A DNA stretch of 7,895 bases from Moraxella equi (lineage in GTDB: Bacteria > Pseudomonadota > Gammaproteobacteria > Pseudomonadales > Moraxellaceae), in contig NZ_MXAP01000152.1 of assembly GCF_002027555.1 (NCBI RefSeq), positions 1 through 7,895 of the forward strand. The letters are read 5' to 3'. The notes beneath the pieces were generated by a model. The model was not told the DNA's origin. It did no database searches and saw only the letters and a list, made by a program, of their open reading frames with translations. Below, one piece after another: positions 1-5,183 of this stretch. Numbering within the stretch: the stretch's first letter is position 1; every line of letters starts with the position of its first letter. A program made the translations under genes and the position numbers.

Positions 1-24
1 CAATTTTTCAATTTTTCAATTTAT
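1..24. repeat. Short 8-bp tandem repeat at window edge
   Basis: CAATTTTT occurs twice in a row (1-8 and 9-16), followed by the variant CAATTTAT (17-24). The array is cut by the window edge, so its copy number is unknown. Eight is not a multiple of three, so gain or loss of a unit would shift a reading frame crossing it. Confidence 0.35.
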
Positions 25-165
25 TATCGCACCGCCCAACACCATGTTCAAGCCCTTACCGCATCAGATGATAAAACAGCACAAAAACAAGACAAAAGGC
101 AAGGCGATGACGATAATGGCACAGATTTTTGTAAGAATTTGCGGTATAATAAAGGGTTAGCATAA
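1..165 (+). CDS. C-terminal fragment of an unidentified upstream gene (partial)
   Basis: Frame 1 is open from the window edge to TAA at 163-165, giving the last 54 residues of a protein whose start lies outside the window. The visible part is hydrophilic, with runs of Asp, Lys and Gln after a short aromatic stretch (Phe, Tyr) at the left edge. Codon choice (GCC, CAA, GAT, GAC, AAA) resembles the downstream genes. Frame 2 is also open, to a TAG at 158-160, so the frame assignment is not certain. No family can be recognised from so short a tail. If it is real, the promoter of the next gene lies inside its last codons, and its stop is 21 bases before the next ATG. Confidence 0.4.
   Translation, partial: QFFNFSIYYRTAQHHVQALTASDDKTAQKQDKRQGDDDNGTDFCKNLRYNKGLA
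140..157 (+). promoter_or_regulatory. Probable promoter of the first OmpA-like gene
   Basis: A perfect -10 hexamer TATAAT lies at 145-150, 36 bases before the ATG at 187, which would give a leader of about 30 bases. A TG pair sits at 140-141, three bases before the hexamer rather than the one base of a canonical extended -10. No good -35 is visible 16-18 bases upstream. It overlaps the end of the putative upstream reading frame. Confidence 0.5.
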
Positions 166-186
166 AAATAGTTGATAAGGTGAACG

Positions 187-2274
187 ATGGACATCGTACA
201 GTATTTGCATGGGTTGGTATCAAGCTCCATGGGCATCTCAAACGAAGATACGAGTGCGGATTTGTTAAAGCAGTATTATGCCCTAAGCACGGCACGCTTG
301 ATTGAGCTTAATGATGGCTTTGACAGCACCAATGCCAAAAATCACAGCCTGACCGCCTTGTGGAGCATGCAGGCAGAGCCTTTGGCAAGGCGTTTGGCAC
401 GCAGTTTTCACATGGATGAGCAGTCCACAATGACACTCCTAAAAGCCATTACTCCGCCGATGATGGTGGAAGTGGCGAATTTGGCAGGGGGTCAGGGGCT
501 GATTGCTTTTTTGGCACAGAATTTTGAATCAAGTCGCACGCATTTGCCTGCGTGGTCGCCCCAGTTTATCCAAAGCTCGCTGGCTCAAAAGATTGAACAA
601 TTAAATAGACAAACGCCAACTTCTGATTCGGCATTTATCAATTCTGATAATCAGCCCAATCAAGCAGATGATAACATGAATAATACTCCCATCACCACGG
701 ACGGCTCGCCAATTATTAGCGTGACCAAAACTGCCGATATTAATGATAATACCAATACGCCCTTTGGCAATGATAAACAAGGGGGAAATATTAATACCAA
801 TGGCATTTATCAAGATGGCATAAATGATGGTATTAATGGCGGTATTGATAATAATATAAATGATGATATCAATACCGATACAACCGCCCAAGATGACATC
901 AATGACGATAATCATCTCGGTGGTCATCAACCCATTAAACCTTCCGTAAAACCTAAGGTGGCACGCCCCAACCCTTTATTAATGGGACTCGGGGCAGGGC
1001 TCATTGCCTTGGCTGTCGGGGGCGGAGCATGGTATTTACTAAAAGACAAATCGAACTCATCAGAGACCGCCCCCGTCCACGACCCCAATGTCGCCACACC
1101 GACCGTCACATCGCTAAATCCACCCCGTCTGTCCCTAACATCAGGTGAAAACGGCACGCTGTACGCCTGTCAAGCCGAAGTGGGCAACAGCCAGCTCCAA
1201 GAACAACTGCTCGGGGTGCTACAAAAGAACTTCGGGCAAATCGGCTGTATCATGGACATCGATGATAATTTTGGCACATCGCTGACAGGATTAGAACGCT
1301 TGGAGAGCATCATGGCAATGGTCAAGGCTGAGCCGTTTACCAGCATTGAGATTATCGGCGACCACATCTATGTCAATACGCCAAAGACGGACATCCTACC
1401 CAGAATCGTCAATGACATCGCCCTACTCGCCCCACAGTTTACCGTCTCGCCCACCCCTGCGTTGGATAAAGCCAATGTCATCAATCAGAGCCTTGAACGT
1501 GCCACGACCGCCCTAAATACTCTGGATAATCCGCCCAACAGCTATGACTTGTCACGTTCGGCAAGCCTTGCGGTGATTGATTTTAATGGCACAAGCGAGT
1601 TGCCTGCCAATACCCATGGCGTGCTGTCGCTACTGGCAGAGAAAATCAAAGCCAATCCGAGCATCAAGCTCATCATCGCAACCCACACCAGTGGCGGAGA
1701 TGGCACTGACCGCATGGCAAATCTTAGCCTATCGCAAAGCCAAGCCGAAGCGGTCAAAGCCTTTTTGTTAGAGCAGGGCGTGAGTGACATCCAGCTGACC
1801 CCCAAAGGCGTGGGCGACAGCTTTCCAATATCGGACAACGTGACCGAACTGGGTCGCTTTAAAAATGGACGAACAGAGTTTTTGGTGTTTGATGAAGCGA
1901 CCATGACCGCACTCAACGTGGACATGACCCAGCTTGTGCCAGCACCAAACACCGCCATGTCCGCCCAAAGCATGCCCATGCCTGCCCCCGTACAACAAAT
2001 GCCCATGCCTGTACAAAATGCACCCATGCAGACCATGCCAGAGCCCATGCCCGTACAAGGCATGCCTGATGGCAACTACCTACCCCAACCTGTACAAAAT
2101 GTACAACCCCTGCCCGAAGTGTATCCTGCCCCTGCCCCATCAGGTTATATTGGCACCACCCCGCCCCCCGCCCCGTCAGCAAGTACATCTGCCTTACCTG
2201 ATGATTTTATTGAGCTTAGTAATGCCACGATTAGCTCTGAGCAAGGGCGAGGTGTAGAAAGAGAAGTGCGTTAA
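187..2274 (+). CDS. DUF937-like / OmpA-like envelope protein with degenerate peptidoglycan-binding site
   Basis: A 695-residue protein with no N-terminal signal peptide. Order of parts: a DUF937-like helical domain (about 1-140); an Asn/Asp-rich disordered linker (about 145-250) with an IN-type tetrapeptide repeat at 212-231; one membrane helix (about 264-285) preceded by Lys/Arg, suggesting N-terminus in the cytoplasm and C-terminus in the periplasm; a domain with Cys328 and Cys354 that resembles BON-type folds only loosely; an OmpA-like domain (about 460-568); and a Met/Pro/Gln-rich tail (about 591-667). The OmpA motif is damaged: the diaminopimelate-binding Asp after His-Thr is Ser502, the binding Arg is Gln519, and the usual Asn-Arg-Arg is Asn560-Gly-Arg. 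The start is supported by AAGGTG at 177-182. It is a paralogue of the 604-residue protein downstream, and a terminator separates the two. Structural class is fairly certain; the biological role is unknown. Confidence 0.85.
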   Translation: MDIVQYLHGLVSSSMGISNEDTSADLLKQYYALSTARLIELNDGFDSTNAKNHSLTALWSMQAEPLARRLARSFHMDEQSTMTLLKAITPPMMVEVANLAGGQGLIAFLAQNFESSRTHLPAWSPQFIQSSLAQKIEQLNRQTPTSDSAFINSDNQPNQADDNMNNTPITTDGSPIISVTKTADINDNTNTPFGNDKQGGNINTNGIYQDGINDGINGGIDNNINDDINTDTTAQDDINDDNHLGGHQPIKPSVKPKVARPNPLLMGLGAGLIALAVGGGAWYLLKDKSNSSETAPVHDPNVATPTVTSLNPPRLSLTSGENGTLYACQAEVGNSQLQEQLLGVLQKNFGQIGCIMDIDDNFGTSLTGLERLESIMAMVKAEPFTSIEIIGDHIYVNTPKTDILPRIVNDIALLAPQFTVSPTPALDKANVINQSLERATTALNTLDNPPNSYDLSRSASLAVIDFNGTSELPANTHGVLSLLAEKIKANPSIKLIIATHTSGGDGTDRMANLSLSQSQAEAVKAFLLEQGVSDIQLTPKGVGDSFPISDNVTELGRFKNGRTEFLVFDEATMTALNVDMTQLVPAPNTAMSAQSMPMPAPVQQMPMPVQNAPMQTMPEPMPVQGMPDGNYLPQPVQNVQPLPEVYPAPAPSGYIGTTPPPAPSASTSALPDDFIELSNATISSEQGRGVEREVR
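820..879 (+). repeat. In-frame 12-bp tandem repeat encoding five Ile-Asn tetrapeptides
   Basis: Five degenerate 12-base units begin at 820, 832, 844, 856 and 868. They encode INDG, INGG, IDNN, INDD and INTD, so Ile recurs at residues 212, 216, 220, 224 and 228 of the 695-residue protein. Unit length is a multiple of three, so changes in copy number would lengthen or shorten the linker without a frameshift. It sits in the disordered segment before the membrane helix. Confidence 0.8.
1957..2187 (+). repeat. Met/Pro/Gln-rich repetitive tail region
   Basis: This stretch encodes residues 591-667 of the first OmpA-like protein. Imperfect units built on Met-Pro-Met-Pro and Pro-Val-Gln recur; DNA units starting ATGCCCATGCCT are seen at 1972 and 1999, and CCCGTACAA or CCTGTACAA recurs at four or more places. 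Residues 591-626 contain ten Met. The later part shifts to Pro/Ala/Val with almost no charge. The segment lies after the OmpA domain, so it is predicted to be periplasmic and disordered. Confidence 0.75.
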
Positions 2275-2310
2275 ATGTCAAAATATGGTTTTAGCTTACT
2301 GATACATGAT

Positions 2311-2342
2311 AAAAAAACCTGTGTTTCGTCACAGGTTTTTTG
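2311..2342 (+). terminator. Rho-independent terminator after the first OmpA-like gene
   Basis: A perfect 12-bp stem is formed by AAAAAACCTGTG (2312-2323) and CACAGGTTTTTT (2330-2341) around a six-base loop, with the T run forming the 3' side. It lies 37 bases after the stop codon. The A run on the 5' side could also let it work in reverse, but no minus-strand gene needs it. Confidence 0.9.
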
Positions 2343-2385
2343 CTTGATATTATTATCATTTGATACAAAATTATTTTTATAAATT

Positions 2386-2418
2386 ATTGATTTTTAATAA
2401 TTTATTTTAAAAATCAAT
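2386..2418. repeat. 12-bp perfect inverted repeat in AT-rich gap
   Basis: ATTGATTTTTAA (2386-2397) is the exact reverse complement of TTAAAAATCAAT (2407-2418), with a nine-base spacer. It has only one G-C pair per arm and no T tract suited to termination, so a protein-binding dyad or a cruciform is more plausible than a second terminator. Confidence 0.65.
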
Positions 2419-2457
2419 TTATTTGGTTGTAAAAATAAATCATTCTTTTGGTTTTGT

Positions 2458-2466
2458 TGCTAAAAT
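2458..2466 (+). promoter_or_regulatory. Candidate extended -10 promoter for the second OmpA-like gene (distal)
   Basis: TGCTAAAAT fits an extended -10 (TGn followed by a five-of-six match to TATAAT). It would give a leader of about 175 bases. No -35 is convincing. AT richness makes such matches common, so this is tentative. Confidence 0.3.
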
Positions 2467-2532
2467 TGTTGCATTATTGTTGTTTTTTTAAACTTTTTTA
2501 AAAATTCTATCGCAATCATTATTATTTTAAAG

Positions 2533-2538
2533 TACAAT
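2533..2538 (+). promoter_or_regulatory. Candidate -10 promoter for the second OmpA-like gene (proximal)
   Basis: TACAAT matches the -10 consensus at five of six positions and would give a leader of about 100 bases. There is no TG extension and no good -35 at 16-18 bases, so it competes with the distal candidate and neither is secure. Confidence 0.3.
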
Positions 2539-2635
2539 ATTTTCACTTTTTAACTTAATCAAAATCAATTTTAATTTTTAAAAACCTATTTTGATTTTTT
2601 ATTTTCAAAATCAATTTGACCATTTTCAAATTAAT

Positions 2636-2641
2636 AAGGAG
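2636..2641 (+). promoter_or_regulatory. Ribosome-binding site fixing the start at 2648
   Basis: AAGGAG lies six bases before ATG 2648-2650. The reading frame stays open upstream to a TTG at 2591, but no Shine-Dalgarno sequence precedes that codon, and the 19 extra residues would come from AT-rich leader. The ATG at 2648 also aligns with the N-terminus of the paralogue (Met-x-x-x-x-x-Leu-His). Confidence 0.9.
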
Positions 2642-2647
2642 CATCCC

Positions 2648-4462
2648 ATGAATCTAATTGACCACCTACACAGCACGGTCACCCCACAAGTATTGCCATT
2701 GGTCGCTGACCACACTGGCGATGAAGATGCCAAACGTGGCGTATTGTCTAGCTTTTTTGGTATCTTTGGGGCAAGACTGTCCGACTCTGACACCCTAGCT
2801 CGTGTTCAGAGCTTGTCATTTGACAACATCAAAGATGGCAATTATGTTCTTGATGCGGTATTACAAGATGACAAAGGCGACTCGCAAGTAAGTGCCTTAA
2901 ATGGCGAGCTTGCCAAAGAACACAATATCCCTGAGAAGACTGTGGGTTTATTAACGACCGCTGCCGCCCCGTTGGTATTTGAAGAGTTTAAATCATTGGC
3001 AGGCACAGGCTCTGTCTCAGCATTCCTACAAGACAAAATCCACGACCTTGCTGCCTACCTACCTGACTGGGCAGAAAAACTGTTGCCGCTAGGACTGCTC
3101 GCAGGTGCTGTTGGTTTGGCAGGTTCTGCGGTATCAGGTCTAGGCAAAGGCATTGGCGGTCTTGCTGACAAAGTGGGCGACACTGCCACAAGCCTAGGTC
3201 AAGGCGTGGTAAACACTGCCGACAAGGCAGCTGATACGGTCAGCGGTGCAGTCAGTGGCGTGACAGGTGCCATCACAGGTAGCGACAAAGAGCCACGTGC
3301 CACTCATGTAAATGGTCAAGTAGAACCCATCAAAAAAGAAGAAGGTAGTTTCATGAAGACGCTACTGCCCATCATTGGTTTGGTGATTTTTGCAGGGCTG
3401 GCATGGCTCCTGCTACGTAGCTGTCAAGAAAAGCCCACCCCCGTGGCGGCACCTGCCACACCCCCTGCCGAGACCGCCCCTGCCAGTGGCGCTGTCGCAG
3501 GTTTAGCCCCTGCCACGCTTAGCTTTGCCACCGATGAGACAGGTCAAACCATCTACTCATGCCGTGGCGAAGCAGGCAGTGAAGGTGTTTTTGCCAACAT
3601 TCGCACCGCTCTGTCAGGCGTGTTCGGTGTCGCCGATGACAAATGTCAGCTCAATGTCAGCTCGAACGTAGCAGATAGCTTGCCTGCTGGCGAACACCTA
3701 GAAGGCATTTTCAAACTTATGAAAGGCGTGCCAAATTCTAGTGTCAGCATTAGCGACAAAACCATCCGCTTTAACGCAACCAACGCCGATGACATCACCA
3801 AACTCATCGATGGCACCAAAGTACTCGTTCCTGCCGACTTTGTGGTCGAAGCCGAGCCACAACTTGATGTTGCTAGTGCGGTAAGTAACAGCATTAGTAC
3901 TGCCAAAAATGCCATCTCAGGTCTGACCGATACAGCAACCGCTGATGACCTAGTGCGTGCATTGAATCTACAAATCATCAACTTTGCCACCGCATCTAGT
4001 GAGATTCCTGCTGAGAACAAAGAAATTCTTGACCTAGCAGCAACCAAACTTGCCAATCTGCCTGATGCCAAGCTTAAAATCACCGGTCACACCGACTCAC
4101 AAGGCGACCATGCGTCCAACAAAACCTTGTCTGAGCAACGTGCCAAAGCCGTTCACGACTACCTAGTCTCTAAGGGTGTGCCTGATGAGCGTTTGGAAGT
4201 CTTTGGGGCAAGTTTTGACCATCCTGTGGCAACCAATGCCACCGAACAAGGTCGCTTCCAAAACCGTCGTATTGAGTTCACACTCATCCAAGACGGCGAG
4301 CAAATCACTGCTGTTGGCAATGCACCGACCAGCCCTGCTACTGTCGTAAAAGAAGCACAACAAGCCTCTACTGATGCGACAACCAAGACAACTGCCGAGA
4401 CAGCAGAGCCTACTGCTGACACAGCACCAGAGTCAGTGGACGCCCCTGCCGAGAACAAATAA
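2648..4462 (+). CDS. DUF937-like / OmpA-like inner-membrane to peptidoglycan tether
   Basis: A 604-residue protein lacking a signal peptide. Parts in order: a DUF937-like domain (about 1-145); an Ala/Gly/Leu-rich segment (about 145-171) that could touch or enter the membrane; an amphipathic stretch with roughly 11-residue periodicity (about 173-211); one clear membrane helix (about 239-256); a Pro/Ala linker; a Cys305-Cys333 domain, perhaps BON-like; an OmpA-like domain (about 441-547); and a Thr/Ala/Glu-rich tail. The peptidoglycan site is intact: Gly-His-Thr-Asp483, Arg498 in the Leu-Ser-x-x-Arg-Ala motif, and Asn539-Arg-Arg. Asp and Arg are 15 residues apart, as are Asp271 and Arg286 of Acinetobacter OmpA, which bind diaminopimelate. 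It probably tethers the inner membrane to the cell wall, with the N-terminal domain inside, although a membrane-inserted 145-171 segment would change that topology. No specific gene name is recognised. Confidence 0.88.
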   Translation: MNLIDHLHSTVTPQVLPLVADHTGDEDAKRGVLSSFFGIFGARLSDSDTLARVQSLSFDNIKDGNYVLDAVLQDDKGDSQVSALNGELAKEHNIPEKTVGLLTTAAAPLVFEEFKSLAGTGSVSAFLQDKIHDLAAYLPDWAEKLLPLGLLAGAVGLAGSAVSGLGKGIGGLADKVGDTATSLGQGVVNTADKAADTVSGAVSGVTGAITGSDKEPRATHVNGQVEPIKKEEGSFMKTLLPIIGLVIFAGLAWLLLRSCQEKPTPVAAPATPPAETAPASGAVAGLAPATLSFATDETGQTIYSCRGEAGSEGVFANIRTALSGVFGVADDKCQLNVSSNVADSLPAGEHLEGIFKLMKGVPNSSVSISDKTIRFNATNADDITKLIDGTKVLVPADFVVEAEPQLDVASAVSNSISTAKNAISGLTDTATADDLVRALNLQIINFATASSEIPAENKEILDLAATKLANLPDAKLKITGHTDSQGDHASNKTLSEQRAKAVHDYLVSKGVPDERLEVFGASFDHPVATNATEQGRFQNRRIEFTLIQDGEQITAVGNAPTSPATVVKEAQQASTDATTKTTAETAEPTADTAPESVDAPAENK

Positions 4463-4480
4463 TCAGTTTTGGCAAAACCG

Positions 4481-4489
4481 TGGTACAAT
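4481..4489 (+). promoter_or_regulatory. Candidate extended -10 promoter of rluE, overlapping the terminator
   Basis: TGGTACAAT fits an extended -10 element. Transcription would begin near 4496, inside the left arm of the terminator stem at 4487-4503, so a transcript from here would lack part of that arm and could not form the full hairpin. The leader would be about 50 bases. There is no convincing -35. Confidence 0.4.
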
Positions 4490-4525
4490 AAAAGCCCAAC
4501 ATGTCAGTCATGCTGGGCTTTTATT
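4487..4525 (+). terminator. Rho-independent terminator after the second OmpA-like gene
   Basis: Arms 4487-4503 and 4509-4525 pair over 17 positions with one A-C mismatch, around the five-base loop TCAGT. The core is AAAAGCCCA against TGGGCTTTT, and the right arm supplies the T run. It begins 24 bases after the stop codon and ends 22 bases before the rluE ATG. The A/T symmetry would allow some reverse activity. Confidence 0.88.
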
Positions 4526-4547
4526 GTTACTTTAAGAATACCAAATC

Positions 4548-5162
4548 ATGCCTATCGTTGTCCTGTTTAACAAACCCTATAATGTCCACAGTCAATTTCG
4601 TAAAGACCATGACCAGATGATGACCCTTGCCGATTATTTTGATGACAAAAGTCTGCGTGTGGCAGGACGCTTGGACAAAGACAGCGAAGGTCTGCTCGTT
4701 CTCACCGATAACGGCACGCTCAACCATTTCATTACCACACCACCCACGCACGGCAAAGCCAAATCATGGGGCAAGACTTATCTGGTGCAAGTAGAACACA
4801 CCCCAACCGCTGACCAACTTCACGCCCTGCGTACAGGCATAACCCTAAAAGACGGTAAAACCCTGCCTGCCCACATCCTACACCTAGATGATGACAACCT
4901 GCCCATCGATGTATGGGACAGACATCCGCCCATTCGTGAGCGTAAAAATATCCCCACCGCATGGCTTATGATGACCATCTTTGAGGGCAGAAACCGCCAA
5001 ATCCGCCGTATGACTGCCCATGTCGGTCTACCCTGCCTAAGACTCATCCGCTTGCAAATCGGTAGTGATAAGCTCGGCTGGCACGTTGGCGACTTGACTG
5101 TCGGTCAAAGCAGACGCATTCACATCAGCCATGACGAGCTAACACAAATACTGCGGGGCTGA
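4548..5162 (+). CDS. rluE: 23S rRNA pseudouridine synthase, RluE type
   Basis: A 204-residue enzyme of the RsuA/RluB/RluE/RluF branch of pseudouridine synthases. It isomerises a uridine of 23S rRNA, position 2457 in E. coli numbering if it is a true RluE. The catalytic motif Gly-Arg-Leu-Asp is seen with Asp43 as nucleophile, followed by Ser-Glu-Gly-Leu-Leu and Leu-Thr-Asp-Asn-Gly. The family C-terminal motif Glu-Gly-Arg-Asn-Arg-Gln-Ile-Arg-Arg-Met lies at 146-155. The protein begins directly with the Phe-Asn-Lys-Pro motif and has no N-terminal S4 domain; length and lack of S4 favour RluE over RluB or RluF. The Shine-Dalgarno is weak (TAAGAA at 4533-4538), but no better start exists. It is probably a single-gene unit and converges on the peptidase gene with a 21-base gap and no visible terminator. 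Confidence 0.9.
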   Translation: MPIVVLFNKPYNVHSQFRKDHDQMMTLADYFDDKSLRVAGRLDKDSEGLLVLTDNGTLNHFITTPPTHGKAKSWGKTYLVQVEHTPTADQLHALRTGITLKDGKTLPAHILHLDDDNLPIDVWDRHPPIRERKNIPTAWLMMTIFEGRNRQIRRMTAHVGLPCLRLIRLQIGSDKLGWHVGDLTVGQSRRIHISHDELTQILRG

Positions 5163-5183
5163 TTAGGTTTATTATCCAAGACC

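Larger units (their letters stand above)
2343..2647. other. Extremely AT-rich intergenic region upstream of the second OmpA-like gene
   Basis: The gap between the two paralogues is 373 bases including the terminator, and most of it is A/T tracts. I see no supportable gene in it. It holds a 12-bp inverted repeat (2386-2418), two weak promoter candidates (2458-2466 and 2533-2538), and repeated copies of an AAATCAATTT-like word at 2411-2420, 2561-2572 and 2607-2617. TTGATTTT at 2591-2598 can pair with AAAATCAA at 2607-2614 in the leader close to the ribosome-binding site. One match to the IHF consensus (YAANNNNTTGATW, 2380-2392) is present, but chance matches are expected in DNA this AT-rich. 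Confidence 0.6.

Noticed and set aside
601..930. A 109-codon Ile-rich, membrane-like frame on the minus strand
   Set aside because: Its hydrophobicity is the antisense of the Asn/Asp linker (GAT/AAT read as ATC/ATT); there is no promoter or ribosome-binding site.
1542..2075. A 177-codon open frame on the minus strand opposite the Met/Pro-rich region
   Set aside because: It is the complement of a real gene; its Met/Gly-rich content comes from reading the repeats backwards, and no ribosome-binding site or family motif is seen.
2345..2358. TGATA-TTAT-TATCA dyad, considered as a Fur box
   Set aside because: The full 7-1-7 Fur pattern is not met (one base short, second half poor), and it lies just after a terminator and over 100 bases from either promoter candidate.
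2275..2382. A 35-codon frame starting at ATG directly after the first gene's stop (TAAATG) on the + strand
   Set aside because: It runs straight through the strong terminator at 2311-2342, has no own ribosome-binding site, and its product is a hydrophobic low-complexity peptide.
2380..2392. IHF-consensus match YAANNNNTTGATW
   Set aside because: Kept only as a remark: in DNA this AT-rich the degenerate consensus is expected by chance, and no conserved partner site was seen.
2591..2647. TTG at 2591 as the start of the second OmpA-like gene
   Set aside because: There is no Shine-Dalgarno before it, the added residues come from AT-rich leader, and AAGGAG sits ideally before the ATG at 2648.
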